A stretch of DNA of 64,000 nt. Origin: Oceanospirillum sediminis. GTDB lineage: Bacteria > Pseudomonadota > Gammaproteobacteria > Pseudomonadales > Halomonadaceae. Location: the NCBI RefSeq assembly GCF_014164585.1, contig NZ_JACJFM010000002.1, positions 258,854 through 322,853 of the forward strand, given 5' to 3'. Made by a program: the position numbers and the translations under genes. The notes under the pieces are model-generated. The model was not told the origin of the DNA. It saw only the letters and a list, made by a program, of their open reading frames with translations, and made no database searches. Shown piece by piece: positions 1 through 30,515 of the stretch; position 1 is the stretch's first letter; every line of letters begins with the position of its first letter.

Positions 1-6639
<6,639 letters not shown>

Positions 6640-6652
6640 GAGCAGATGTTGA

Positions 6653-6747
6653 AGCCAGTCAGTTTACCAATAAACTGACTGGCTACTGACTCTGAGATAG
6701 CAAGCAGTGCTCCTGCACTTTGCTGCTGCAAGCAGGAGAGTACTGCC
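6653..6747. repeat. Two stem-loops downstream of the RTX gene
   Basis: A perfect 14-bp inverted repeat with a 4-nt loop (6653-6684, arms beginning agccagtcag) lies 14 nt after the RTX stop. A second imperfect stem-loop pairs gctcctgc with gcaggag at about 6702-6747. Neither is followed by a T-tract, so they may stabilise a 3' end or act as REP-like structures ahead of the terminator at 6794. Confidence 0.6.
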
Positions 6748-6793
6748 ATCTCTTTTGAGAAACCGTTGTTCAGTTGCTGAGTGTTATCATACA

Positions 6794-6822
6794 AAAAAGC
6801 CGGGCATTCAACCCGGCTTTTC
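6794..6822. terminator. Bidirectional intrinsic terminator between the RTX gene and fecR-like gene 1
   Basis: The stem AAAAGCCGGG / CCCGGCTTTT has a 6-7 nt loop. The T-run is 6 nt on the - strand and 4 nt on the + strand. It lies 11 nt beyond the stop of the - strand gene ending at 6833 and also downstream of the convergent RTX gene, so it can serve both. Confidence 0.85.
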
Positions 6823-6832
6823 TGCAGATCTC

Positions 6833-14463
<7,631 letters not shown>

Positions 14464-14464
<1 letters not shown>

Positions 14465-15807
14465 CAGTACTCGTATTTCACACCAAAGGAGACAACATCC
14501 CGATCATATGTATACAGCTCAATCGAGGAATCATTATTAATAAAGGAGGCATTCAGATTAAAATTCAGTTGCTTATTGAACTGATAACGCCAGGACAGGT
14601 TGAGAGCCTCATATTTATCGTGGCGGCGCACCCCATACAACCAGTCACGCCCCTGATACTGTGCATCCTGATAAATAAGTGCTGCTGTGGCGATATTGGC
14701 ATCGGTTACAGGTAACTGCAGGCCCAGACTTCCACCCCAGAAATGTTTCTCAACCGATGCTTTACTGACAGTTGTAACATCATCCGGCGTTTCCAGACCG
14801 GAAAAAGCATTCGCAAACAGAATAGGGCTGTGCCAGACAGGTAAAGTGGTATACAAATTACCACCACCGCTCAACTGAACTGAATCTCGCCAGGATATAC
14901 TGCTATCAGGGTAAAGAAAGCGTGATGCTGTAATATAGCCACTAATCGCCAGAGTATTACTGAGGTTATGGCTCCAGTCACCGGAAACACTGAACATATT
15001 CCGGAAAGTATCGCCATCAGTACGATAATTCTGCGCACTGGCCATCAACTGAAAACGATCATCCCGGTCCAGTTTGTAACGCCAGCCTCCGGTAACATCC
15101 AGGCTACTGTTATTAAAGCTTTTTTCTGAGTGATACCGTTTCTGATTCGCTCCGGCTCTGGCAAACAGGCTGTGCTGTTTATCCAGAGGTTTCGTAATTG
15201 ATCCTCCGGCTTTGATCTGAATGTAATGATCACCTTTACCTAACGACTCTTCTGTCAGTTCTACTCTGTTCAACTGATCTTCAGGTGCACTGTTCAAATT
15301 GCTGTCATGCCCCAGAATAGCTTCGGCATAAAGCTTTGAGGTGGTTTTATAAAGCTGTTCCCGTTTCTCAATAAGCGCCAGATACCGACGGATCTTGATG
15401 GCAACTGATTCTGGAGGATTCTTTTCCAGTACCTGAGAAAACTCTTTCTTCGCAGTCTCATTATCTTCCAGCAGATACATACCACGGGCATATTCCAGAC
15501 GCACCCGATCATTCTCAGGATGGACAATCAGCACTCGCTCCAGAGCCATAGTGCCTTCTCCTGCATAGCCGGAATCAACAGCAGCAATGCCAAAATAAAA
15601 GTCAAACAGAGGATCACCTTCCAGTTCCTGCAGCCATTCTGCTGCCATCTGATAGGCTTCAGCTGATTTGCCCTGTTCTGTAAGAGTCTTGAGCTGTTTG
15701 ATACGAAGTTGAGAGTCACTGTCAGCCAGTACCAGAGTACTGCCCAGAAGAGTTATGCATGCCAGTGCATTTTTTATATGATGGTCCAATCTGGAATACC
15801 GGGACAT
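14464..15807 (-). CDS. TPR plus outer-membrane beta-barrel protein 1, SLAM/DUF560 (type XI secretion) type
   Basis: 447 aa. It has a signal peptide (about residues 1-29, ending L-V-L-A-D), helical TPR-like repeats at about 30-150 (including L-E-Y-A-R-G-M-Y-L and D-N-E-T-A-K-K-E-F), then a beta-strand-rich barrel to the C-terminus, which ends in V-K-Y-E-Y, a typical outer-membrane terminal aromatic strand. The TPR-then-barrel layout matches surface lipoprotein assembly modifiers (SLAM), which move cargo across the outer membrane. The start follows aaggcatctt at 6-nt spacing. It is the first gene of an operon with the giant FecR-domain gene, sharing one base with it. It is closely similar to the paralogue at 23523-24863. 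The specific cargo is inferred from linkage. Confidence 0.8.
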
Positions 15808-16587
15808 AAGATGCCTTTTAATGTAGGTCTTCTACTTTTACAGATTCGGTTACATACCTGAAAAAGTATTTTGATATTATCCAGCCAATGGATGACGTAT
15901 ACAGCAACGCCTGGCAGAGAGATCTTTTTCCAGGCAATCATGAATACATCTAATACAAAAGCAAAAACTTGTTTATTTTATTAATAAAAGCTATTTACCG
16001 CTCCCACTCAATACATTTGAAAGACATGAAGAAGGTTACGAAACGGCAAAGGAAAAGTAGAGTTTTTACACACTAACGAACAATTAGTAAAGAAATACTC
16101 AAAAGTAATGTAAAAAACAGGAGACAGGTCACTACAACGCCTGACATAACTGTTTCCTGTGCCATCATACGCACCTGAAAGTCTTGTCATATATGGCCTG
16201 CAGAGCGTCAGTCCTGAAAAGTCAGGATGATAAAAAGTAGCAAAGAAACATTACAGCAGTCATTGAGATAGTATCGGTCAATCCTGTTATCAATTTGCCA
16301 AAAGTGATAGCGAAGGTATTTTATATTTAACAGCTATCCCATAGATCATAAGACCTGATCAGTTATGAATATCAATTATTTTTTTCATAATTAAAATAGC
16401 ACCCAATATAAAAAGATATATTATATCATTACATCTGTATTTTATGGATGATTACAAACTGTAATGGTGATCACTCCCCTGATCTGTCACACCTGTTCAG
16501 GAATGAAAAATGCCAGGCTTATCAGGCCCGGCATTTCTACAGTATTTAAAGCTATTACAGAAAGAGAACAAGAAGCTCACGGCTGCA
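15808..16587. other. 780-bp intergenic region between the two SLAM/FecR operons
   Basis: AT-rich, with no convincing gene; the only ORF (16008-16190, - strand) lacks a ribosome site and family features. The part next to 15807 should hold the promoter of operon 1 on the - strand. A small stem-loop (tcctga/tcagga, 16212-16227) and the terminator of operon 2 (16506-16537) are the only structures I could make out. Confidence 0.6.
16506..16537 (-). terminator. Intrinsic terminator of SLAM/FecR operon 2
   Basis: Read on the - strand the stem is AAATGCCGGGC / GCCTGGCATTT (11 bp with one G-T) with a short loop and a T5 run. It lies about 50 nt beyond the stop of the giant gene ending at 16588. Confidence 0.85.
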
Positions 16588-23520
<6,933 letters not shown>

Positions 23521-23522
23521 AA

Positions 23523-24863
23523 TCAGTACTCGTATTTCACGCCGAAGGACACGACATCCCGATCGTATTCATACAGCTCAATCGAGGAATCATTATCAAT
23601 GAAAGAGGCATTCAGGCTGAAGCTGAGGTTTTTACTGAACAAATAACGCCAGGAGAAATTCAGCGCTTTGTATTTATCATGACGACGAACACCATATAAC
23701 CAGTCCCGTCCCTGATATTGAGCATCCTGATAGATGATAGCTGCAGTCGCTATATTCTCATCCGTTACCGGAAGCTGAAGCCCCAGGCTGCCGCCATAGA
23801 ACTCTTTCTCAACAGATGCTTTACTGACGGTAGTAATGTCATCAGGCGTTTCTTCACCATAGAAAGCGTTAGCAAACAGGATCGGACTATGCCAGATCGG
23901 CAAAGTAGTATAGAGGTTACCGCCACCGCTGATCTGAACCGAATCCCGCCATGACACACTGTTATCCGGGTAAGTAAAACGCGATGCGGTCAGATAGGTA
24001 CTGACAGCCAGAGTGTTACTGATATTGTGGCTCCAGTCACCGGAAATGCTGAACATATTCCTGAACGTATCACCATCCGTCCGATAGTTCTGTGCCCCTG
24101 TCAGTAACTGGAAGCGATCATCCCGGTCCAGTTTATAACGCCACCCCCCCGTGACATTAAGACTGCTGTTATTAAAGTCGTCTTCTTTTTCATAGAGTTT
24201 CTGATTGATATCCGCTTTAGCAAACAGGCTATGTTGCTTATCCAGCGGCTTCGTCACCGAGGCTCCGGCCTTCATCTGCACATAAGTATCGCCTTTACCC
24301 AGAGATTCTTGTGTCAGTTCTACCCGATTCAGCTGGTCTTCAGGTGCACTATTAAGATTACTGTCATGTCCGATAACCGCTTCGGCATAGAGTTTTGTGG
24401 TGGTTTTATAAAGCTGTTCACGCTTTTCAATTAAAGCCAGATACCGTCGAATTTTAATGGAAACAGCTTTAGGCGGGTTCTTTTCCAGTACTTCGTTAAA
24501 CTCCTTTTTAGCGGTTTCGTTATCTTCCAGTAAATACATCCCCCTGGCATATTCAAGACGAACCCGGTCGTTTTCCGGATGTACCATCAGCACCCTTTCC
24601 AGAGCCATAGTGCCTTCACCGGCATACCCCGAGTCTACCGCAGCAATCCCGAAGTAGAAATCAAACAGAGGCTGTCCTTCAAGATCCTGTAACCATTGCA
24701 GGGCCATATCATAAGCTTCTTTTGATTTGCCCTGTTCTGTAAGAGCTTTCAACTGCTTAATTTTTTCCTGAGATTCGCTTTGAGCATAAAGAGGAGAAGC
24801 GCAAGTCAATGCTGCTAATAAAGGAAGCATGGTAAAACTGGCTTTAACCTTAAACCATCCCAT
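23523..24863 (-). CDS. TPR plus outer-membrane beta-barrel protein 2, SLAM/DUF560 (type XI secretion) type
   Basis: 446 aa from the ATG at 24863. An upstream in-frame ATG at 24971 would add 36 residues ahead of the signal peptide and is unlikely, because the peptide starting M-G-W-F-K-V-K with a hydrophobic core ending L-Y-A-Q is a normal signal sequence. TPR-like helices (about 28-150) precede a barrel ending V-K-Y-E-Y. Long stretches are nearly identical to the paralogue at 14464-15807, especially the TPR segment and the region around [11 protein letters not shown]. It is followed after 2 nt by its giant FecR-domain partner. The family translocates barrel-type cargo to the cell surface; role here inferred. 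Confidence 0.8.
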   Translation of the reverse strand: MGWFKVKASFTMLPLLAALTCASPLYAQSESQEKIKQLKALTEQGKSKEAYDMALQWLQDLEGQPLFDFYFGIAAVDSGYAGEGTMALERVLMVHPENDRVRLEYARGMYLLEDNETAKKEFNEVLEKNPPKAVSIKIRRYLALIEKREQLYKTTTKLYAEAVIGHDSNLNSAPEDQLNRVELTQESLGKGDTYVQMKAGASVTKPLDKQHSLFAKADINQKLYEKEDDFNNSSLNVTGGWRYKLDRDDRFQLLTGAQNYRTDGDTFRNMFSISGDWSHNISNTLAVSTYLTASRFTYPDNSVSWRDSVQISGGGNLYTTLPIWHSPILFANAFYGEETPDDITTVSKASVEKEFYGGSLGLQLPVTDENIATAAIIYQDAQYQGRDWLYGVRRHDKYKALNFSWRYLFSKNLSFSLNASFIDNDSSIELYEYDRDVVSFGVKYEY

Positions 24864-24891
24864 AACCTGATCATCCTGTGCTAATAACCCA

Positions 24892-24926
24892 CATCTGATG
24901 TAATTACCCGGATTCATCTGATGTAA
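24892..24926. promoter_or_regulatory. 12-bp direct repeats upstream of SLAM/FecR operon 2
   Basis: The sequence catctgatgtaa occurs twice (24892-24903 and 24915-24926) with a 23-bp period, about two helical turns, directly upstream of the operon 2 start at 24863. The geometry suits binding of a dimeric regulator to one face of the DNA. No such pair was seen ahead of operon 1. Confidence 0.45.
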
Positions 24927-24959
24927 GCAGTGAACTATAAAAAATAATTCTAAAAAGTA

Positions 24960-24987
24960 TTGACGCATCAAAAAATAAAACTATAAT
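24960..24987 (+). promoter_or_regulatory. Promoter of tRNA-Asn
   Basis: TTGACG (24960-24965) and TATAAT (24982-24987) are separated by 16 bp and followed by a GC-rich discriminator (gcccgcg), as is usual for stable-RNA promoters under stringent control. The mature tRNA begins 25 nt downstream of the -10 box. Confidence 0.8.
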
Positions 24988-25011
24988 TTGCCCGCGAAAG
25001 TTGAGCAAAGT

Positions 25012-25087
25012 TCCTCGATAGCTCAGTTGGTAGAGCAGTAGACTGTTAATCTATTGGTCGCAGGTTCGAGTCCTGCTCGAGGAGCCA
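25012..25087 (+). tRNA. tRNA-Asn (anticodon GTT)
   Basis: A 76-nt cloverleaf: acceptor stem tcctcga/tcgagga, D-arm with gctcagttggtagagc, anticodon loop ctgttaa with GTT at 25045-25047, T-arm caggttcgagtcctg, discriminator G and an encoded CCA end. Confidence 0.97.
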
Positions 25088-25120
25088 TTCAACGTAAAAA
25101 ACACATTCAGGTGTTTATAC

Positions 25121-25149
25121 AAGGCCGGCATGATACGTCGGTTTTTTTA
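25121..25149 (+). terminator. Intrinsic terminator after tRNA-Asn
   Basis: An imperfect stem (aaggccggc pairing with gtcggtttt, with G-T pairs) is followed by a run of seven Ts, 33 nt after the tRNA. The remainder of 25150-25400 is AT-rich and shows nothing recognisable. Confidence 0.65.
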
Positions 25150-25400
25150 TGCCTCACGTTAAACCCCTTCCCTGGTCGTGCTTACGCTGCTTTTTTATTT
25201 CTATTCTGAATTAATCTCTTTGAAATATATGATTTCAGATAACCTTCTCAGAATATTTAATTATCTGAACTAAACCCGACCATCTGAATCAAACGTAAAC
25301 CCGGAAAAACTCTGCCTATCAGAATAGACACTGTTCTTCCGATATACCAGTATAAAAAGGCTCATTAATATAACTGAATTCTGTTTCAGATCATCAAAAC

Positions 25401-25435
25401 AAAAAGTGACCAATATCAATTAATGGCCACTTTTT
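25401..25435 (-). terminator. Intrinsic terminator of the M18 aminopeptidase gene
   Basis: On the - strand the stem is AAAAGTGGCCA / TGGTCACTTTT (11 bp, one G-T), with a 12-13 nt loop and a T5 tail, about 30 nt past the stop at 25467. The A-run on the other side means it may also work on the + strand. Confidence 0.8.
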
Positions 25436-25466
25436 ACATTGACACAACAATCAGATTATCTGTGTA

Positions 25467-26762
25467 TCATGACTCCAGCTTTTCCTGTAACAAAAATGAC
25501 CTCAGTGCACTCTGCAGGTAAAAAGCGTCACGAGCTCCAGCCATTTCCCGAATCGAATGCATTGCGAACTGAGGCACCCCGACATCCAGCGTCCTGACAC
25601 CTAACTCTGATGCAGTAATAGGCCCGATGGTACTGCCGCACGCCAGATCACTGCGCATAATAAAGCTCTGCACAGGCACATCAGCCTTCTGGCACAACAA
25701 ACGGAACCAGGCTGATGTCTCACTGTTTGTGGCATAACGCTGGTTAGCATTAAGCTTGATAACAGGTCCCTGATTCAGCAAAGGCGCATGATTATTATCA
25801 TGGTACTTTGCGTAATTCGGATGAATACCATGAGCGTTATCACAGGAAATCATCATTGATGCAGCCAGCATCTGCTGATATCTCTCCTCAGTTCGGGCAA
25901 TACGTTTCAACACAGATTGCAGAAAAGGCCCCTGAGCACCAGAAGCACTCATACTGCCGACCTCTTCATGATCATTACACACCAGTAATGCAGGTACTTT
26001 CTGTTCAGTATTCAACATCGTCTGCATACCAATATAACAGCTTAACAAATTATCCAGACGCGCCGAAGCGATAAACTCCTGCCTGAAACCAGTCAGCGCA
26101 GCAGATTGAGTATCATATAAGAAACACTCATGCTCCAGAATCTGCTCAGCATCCTGAACGCCCTGAGTATTAAGTTGTTCCATCAACAACTGATCAAAAC
26201 AAACACTTTCTTCTGCCGACTGATGCATAAGCAATACCGGCAAATCTGTCTGTGCATTGATCGCAACCCCCTTATTCACTTCACGGTTCAGATGAATTGC
26301 CAGATTCGGAATCGAGCCAATCGCCCGATCAAAATTGATTAATGTCTGTTTTACGCTTCCCTCAGTGGAACGATATGCTACCCGTCCTGCAACAGACAAA
26401 TCCCGGTCAAACCAGGTACTCAGCAGTACCCCGCCATAGGTTTCAACACCTAAACGCAGATACCCCTGATCATTCAGGTCCGGATTTGTTTTTACTTTCA
26501 GACATGGGCTGTCTGTATGTGCGCCCAGCATTCTGAAACCTGTTGCAACAGGGTCAACCGGCAGCGTGAAAGCAACGATGGAAGAACCGTTGCGGGTTAC
26601 AACATAAGACTGTCCCTGCTTAAGATCCCAGGCATCCCGTTCATTCAGACGCTGATAACCCGCTTGCTGAAACGCTTCCAGCATCGAAGATACCGCATGA
26701 AACGGGGAAGGTGATTTATTCAGAAAATTAAGTAATTGCTGGTTAAAATCAGACTCAGTCAT
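25467..26762 (-). CDS. apeB: M18 family aminopeptidase (aspartyl aminopeptidase type)
   Basis: 431 aa from the ATG at 26762. The ORF extends upstream to 26837, but the chosen start has an AGGTG ribosome site at good spacing and the product begins M-T-E-S-D-F-N-Q-Q-L as is usual for the family. The di-metal site motifs are visible: G-A-H-T-D-S-P near residue 83, C-N-D-H-E-E-V-G-S in the middle and a C-terminal H-S-I-R-E. The enzyme is a large homo-oligomeric cytosolic zinc peptidase that removes N-terminal, often acidic, residues. The gene stands alone between tRNA-Asn and the divergent prc gene. Confidence 0.93.
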   Translation of the reverse strand: MTESDFNQQLLNFLNKSPSPFHAVSSMLEAFQQAGYQRLNERDAWDLKQGQSYVVTRNGSSIVAFTLPVDPVATGFRMLGAHTDSPCLKVKTNPDLNDQGYLRLGVETYGGVLLSTWFDRDLSVAGRVAYRSTEGSVKQTLINFDRAIGSIPNLAIHLNREVNKGVAINAQTDLPVLLMHQSAEESVCFDQLLMEQLNTQGVQDAEQILEHECFLYDTQSAALTGFRQEFIASARLDNLLSCYIGMQTMLNTEQKVPALLVCNDHEEVGSMSASGAQGPFLQSVLKRIARTEERYQQMLAASMMISCDNAHGIHPNYAKYHDNNHAPLLNQGPVIKLNANQRYATNSETSAWFRLLCQKADVPVQSFIMRSDLACGSTIGPITASELGVRTLDVGVPQFAMHSIREMAGARDAFYLQSALRSFLLQEKLES

Positions 26763-26930
26763 CAAAGCACCTGTACACGGGTTGAATCTCATGAAAAATT
26801 CACAATGATAGGAAACATGAACTAAAAAGCAGCTCATGGTGTACTATAACAAAGTCTGCACCAGGAAAGACTACAATGATAACTGTATGACCTGATATCC
26901 TTTTCAGGATCACAGATTCCGGAGAAATCA

Positions 26931-29024
26931 ATGTTACTCAGGGTAATTCAAACATCGCTGAAGCCAGTACAGTCAGCCGCTATCGGTCTGCTGCTGCTGT
27001 TTTCTGCTTCGGCTTACAGCGACACCAGTGCTCAGAGCCCACTGGCACCCAGTCAGGCTCAGAAAGATGCAGCTCAGTCGGTGGTCGACAAGCTGAGCTA
27101 CGGCCACTACAACAAAGTCGAACTGAATGACGACCTGTCTGTCGAGATTTTTGAACACTATCTGGATCAGCTGGATGGTTCAAAAGCGTATTTCACTCAA
27201 CAGGATATTAATAGCTTTGCTCCCTTCCGTAAGCGTCTGGATGATGATCTGGAAGCCGGAAACCTGGAAGCGGCCTTTACAATTTATAACCGCTATCAGA
27301 GTAAAGTACTGGCTCGTCTGGATAATCAGCTGAAGGCACTGGAGGCTTTTCCGGATGATTATCAGTTCAACAGCGATAAGCGCCTGCGTCTGGACAGAGA
27401 AGATCAACCCTGGGCTGCTTCAGAAAAAGAGCTGAGCGAACTCTGGGCAAAGCGTCTGGAAAACAGCATGCTCAGCCTGAAGCTATCAGGCAAAACCATT
27501 GAAGAAGCGAAGAAAACGCTGAAGCGTCGCCTGGAAAACCAGCGCAACCGTGTCAGTCAGGCCCGTAATGAAGATGTCTTCCAGCTGTATATGAATGCCT
27601 ATACTCAGCTGTACGACCCTCATACTCAGTACCAGTCTCCTCGCAGCTCAGAAACCTTTAATATCCGTATGAAGCTATCACTGGAAGGTATTGGTGCTCT
27701 GCTGCAAAGTGAGGATGAATATACAAAAGTCGTTAGTCTGGTACCCGGCGGTCCGGCAGACCTGGCGGGCGAGCTGAAACCAACCGATCGTATTATCGGC
27801 GTTGGTCAGGATAAAGAAGGTGAAGTGGTTGATGTCATTGGCTGGCGACTGGATGAAGTGGTTGATCTGATTCGAGGCCCTAAAGCCAGTACAGTGCGCC
27901 TGCAGATTCTGCCATCCGATGCGAAAGATAACAGCAAAAGCAAGGTTATCTCTATCGTTCGCAATACGGTCAAACTGGAAGATCAGGCCGCTAAAAAGTC
28001 TGTTATCCAGCTTGAACGGGATGGACAGACCCAGCGCATCGGTGTCATTGATATTCCCGCATTCTATGTTGATTTCGAAGCCTGGCGCCAGGGCAAGGAA
28101 GATTTCCGTAGTACCACCCGTGATGTGGCACGTCTGATTGACGAGCTACTGCAAGAGGGCATTGATGGCCTGATTATTGATCTGAGAAACAACGGCGGCG
28201 GCGCCCTGCAGGAAGCCAACTCATTGGTTGGCCTGTTCATCGAGCGTGGAGCAACCGTTCAGGTTCGCAATGCCGAAGAACGTATCGACCTGCTGGGTGA
28301 TCCGGATCGCAGTGTTGCGTACTCAGGCCCATTAGCGGTACTGGTTAATCGCCTGAGTGCATCGGCTTCAGAAATTTTTGCTGGTGCTATCCAGGATTAT
28401 CAGCGTGGTGTTGTGATCGGCAGCCAGACCTTCGGTAAAGGCACGGTTCAGTCTGTAACGCCCCTTGAACATGGACAGTTAAAACTGACTCGGGCTAAGT
28501 TTTATCGCATCTCAGGTGAAAGCACACAGCACAAAGGCGTTATCCCCGACATTACACTCCCAAGCCTGGTAGACAGCAAAGAAGTCGGTGAAAGCTCACT
28601 GGAATTTGCTCTTCCATGGGACAAAGTCAGCCCGATTCGTCATCGTGATTACAATCAGCTGAATATCTGGCTGCCAGAATTGCGTAATCGACATGATCGT
28701 CGTCTGAATGAAAACCCTGATCTGGTTTACCTGCAGGCCCAGAAAACCCTGCTGGAGAAAAACAGAGCAATTGAATTTATCAGTCTGAATGAAAAGGTTC
28801 GCCAGCAGGAAACCCAGGCACTGGAAGATGAGCAACTGGCTCTGGAAAACCAGCGCCGTAAGGCTAAGAATCTGGAACCCCTGGAAAGCCTGGATGATAT
28901 TGAGGACACCAGTGATGATCCACAAAACGATGCAGAACTGGTAGAAAGCAGCGAAATCATCCTGGATATGATCGAGGTCAGCCAGAAAAATGGCAGCCCT
29001 GCGATGGCTGGCAGCCAACAATAA
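26931..29024 (+). CDS. prc: Tail-specific carboxy-terminal protease Prc (Tsp), S41 family
   Basis: 697 aa with a signal peptide (hydrophobic residues about 14-28, ending S-A-Y-S). An N-terminal helical domain precedes a PDZ domain (about 245-330) and the S41 catalytic domain. The catalytic Ser-Lys pair is recognisable as S478 in S-A-S-A-S-E-I and K503 in F-G-K-G-T-V-Q, spaced 25 residues apart as in E. coli Prc. A charged helical C-terminal tail follows. It is a periplasmic protease that trims C-termini (for example of penicillin-binding proteins and MepS-type hydrolases, with NlpI in E. coli). The start has a GGAG ribosome site. It is transcribed alone and ends at a strong terminator. Confidence 0.96.
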   Translation: MLLRVIQTSLKPVQSAAIGLLLLFSASAYSDTSAQSPLAPSQAQKDAAQSVVDKLSYGHYNKVELNDDLSVEIFEHYLDQLDGSKAYFTQQDINSFAPFRKRLDDDLEAGNLEAAFTIYNRYQSKVLARLDNQLKALEAFPDDYQFNSDKRLRLDREDQPWAASEKELSELWAKRLENSMLSLKLSGKTIEEAKKTLKRRLENQRNRVSQARNEDVFQLYMNAYTQLYDPHTQYQSPRSSETFNIRMKLSLEGIGALLQSEDEYTKVVSLVPGGPADLAGELKPTDRIIGVGQDKEGEVVDVIGWRLDEVVDLIRGPKASTVRLQILPSDAKDNSKSKVISIVRNTVKLEDQAAKKSVIQLERDGQTQRIGVIDIPAFYVDFEAWRQGKEDFRSTTRDVARLIDELLQEGIDGLIIDLRNNGGGALQEANSLVGLFIERGATVQVRNAEERIDLLGDPDRSVAYSGPLAVLVNRLSASASEIFAGAIQDYQRGVVIGSQTFGKGTVQSVTPLEHGQLKLTRAKFYRISGESTQHKGVIPDITLPSLVDSKEVGESSLEFALPWDKVSPIRHRDYNQLNIWLPELRNRHDRRLNENPDLVYLQAQKTLLEKNRAIEFISLNEKVRQQETQALEDEQLALENQRRKAKNLEPLESLDDIEDTSDDPQNDAELVESSEIILDMIEVSQKNGSPAMAGSQQ

Positions 29025-29065
29025 TCTCTGGTTTATATTCAGACGTATATCGAGGCCATTAATAT

Positions 29066-29100
29066 AAAAAGCCTGTGCAGATTACATGCACAGGCTTTTA
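29066..29100. terminator. Bidirectional intrinsic terminator between prc and tpm
   Basis: A perfect long stem (AAAAGCCTGTGCA / TGCACAGGCTTTT) with a 7-nt loop, flanked by A and T runs on both sides, lies between the convergent genes. Confidence 0.92.
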
Positions 29101-29134
29101 AGCACCAGAACAACTGAATATCATTCATATTTGT

Positions 29135-29803
29135 TCAGCAACGCATGGCTTTTTTCTGCGCTTCACTCATTCCGGTCCGCCCTTTACGTACCATGCGATA
29201 AGCAACATCCGTCACATTACGATCATCTTCCGGCAAACGTTCCAGAGGCTGAATCTCGAAGTTAGATCCGAATAACCAGCGAATTTCATCCTCCTCAACA
29301 GAGAAAGGAGGCCCTGAAGACTTTTCGTGCTCCAGACTGATCAGTAATACGGAAACCCCCGGAGATAGCATCTGAGCCATATGAAAGGCATACCGATGAC
29401 GCAAAGCCTCTGGCAACGCCACAAGCGATGCACGGTCATAAACAGTACAGATATCAGCCATCTGAGCTCGATGCAGATGAAAAAAGTCGCCGCAATAAAT
29501 CTGATAGGCCCCGGCCTCAAACAGCAACAGACTATCGGCCACCTCCGTTCTTACCGGCTCCAGCTGCCGGGCGTCAAAAAAATCGATAATGGCTTTCTCA
29601 CTCAGCTCAACACCGACAACCTGCCAGCCCTGCTCTGCCAGCCAGACCATATCATTGGACTTACCACATAAAGGAACAAAAACCTGCCCTGACGCTCCAT
29701 GGGGAGTATAACGCCAGTGACCAGGCAAAGCCGGATGCACCTCATCCTGGTGAAAACCAATACGTCCATCCTGCCAGCGCTGATGCCAGAATGCTTTATC
29801 CAT
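29135..29803 (-). CDS. tpm: Thiopurine S-methyltransferase
   Basis: 222 aa, the usual length of bacterial TPMT. It starts M-D-K-A-F-W-H-Q-R-W and has the SAM-binding loop V-P-L-C-G-K-S-N-D-M and the following G-V-E-L-S motif. The family methylates thiopurines and, in bacteria, selenium and tellurium oxyanions using SAM; it is cytosolic. It is separated by about 100 nt from the upstream DUF1820 gene on the same strand. Confidence 0.94.
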   Translation of the reverse strand: MDKAFWHQRWQDGRIGFHQDEVHPALPGHWRYTPHGASGQVFVPLCGKSNDMVWLAEQGWQVVGVELSEKAIIDFFDARQLEPVRTEVADSLLLFEAGAYQIYCGDFFHLHRAQMADICTVYDRASLVALPEALRHRYAFHMAQMLSPGVSVLLISLEHEKSSGPPFSVEEDEIRWLFGSNFEIQPLERLPEDDRNVTDVAYRMVRKGRTGMSEAQKKAMRC

Positions 29804-29901
29804 ATTATTTACCTGTTATCTTTGCCTGAAATATATGATCTGTTATGCCTGAAATTATGTCTGATCCTCTGCACGATTGCACTGATGCTTCTGACCAGGG
29901 A

Positions 29902-30234
29902 TCAGCTTTGTCCGGGAGGCACAGGTCTGCCCGGGAAATGAGCAACCTTGCTCTCTGATTTCCACTCACTGACTTTAGCCACACCTTCCCGTTCCACTTC
30001 ATCAATCCGCACAATAGAGTTATAAGGAATATAGCTGCGTTTCACTCCGGCGAATTCCTGTTTCAGTTTATCTTCTCCCGGATCAATCACCAGTGAGCTG
30101 CGCTCACCAAAAATAAACGCTTCCACTTCCAGAAACCCAAACAGATCACTCTGAAAAATCTGACGGGCATAAATCTCGTATACTTCATCCCGATTCAGAA
30201 AAACAAGCCGATAGATATGCTCTTTATCGGACAT
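29902..30234 (-). CDS. DUF1820 family protein
   Basis: 110 aa. I chose the ATG at 30234 (M-S-D-K-E-H-I-Y-R), preceded by an ACCGGAG ribosome site; the open frame continues to 30345 without such support. It is a small conserved cytosolic protein with no known biochemical role. In Pseudomonas a member of this family lies beside miaB, and the same arrangement (divergent from miaB) is seen here. It resembles proteins of the form Y-R-L-V-F-x-N-x-x-x-V-Y-E-I-Y. The C-terminus ends in a Pro-rich tail. Confidence 0.85.
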   Translation of the reverse strand: MSDKEHIYRLVFLNRDEVYEIYARQIFQSDLFGFLEVEAFIFGERSSLVIDPGEDKLKQEFAGVKRSYIPYNSIVRIDEVEREGVAKVSEWKSESKVAHFPGRPVPPGQS

Positions 30235-30515
30235 AAAGACTCCGGTAACACTGTGATAAATAAGAATTAAAGATAAAACCTGATCTATCATAAAGCATAC
30301 ACAAAGATCTGTATTCAGCGATCGGAATAAATCCCTCTTCACCAAAGGGTATTACTTCGCCGGTAATATTTTATCTGAGCAGGCTAGGCGCTTTGCATTA
30401 TGGTTCGTATAATAGTGCGCTTTTTTAAAGGCGGTGAATATTTATCCATAAAAAGATAAAGGTTATCGTCTGCAAATTTCTCTCTATTCACGACTGATTG
30501 ATACAGGTGTAATCC

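Noticed and set aside
16008..16190. 60-codon - strand ORF between the operons
   Set aside because: No start signal or conserved-looking sequence; AT-rich intergenic DNA.
23523..24971. Longer start for SLAM-like gene 2 at 24971
   Set aside because: Would place 36 residues before a normal signal peptide and overlap the direct-repeat and tRNA promoter region.
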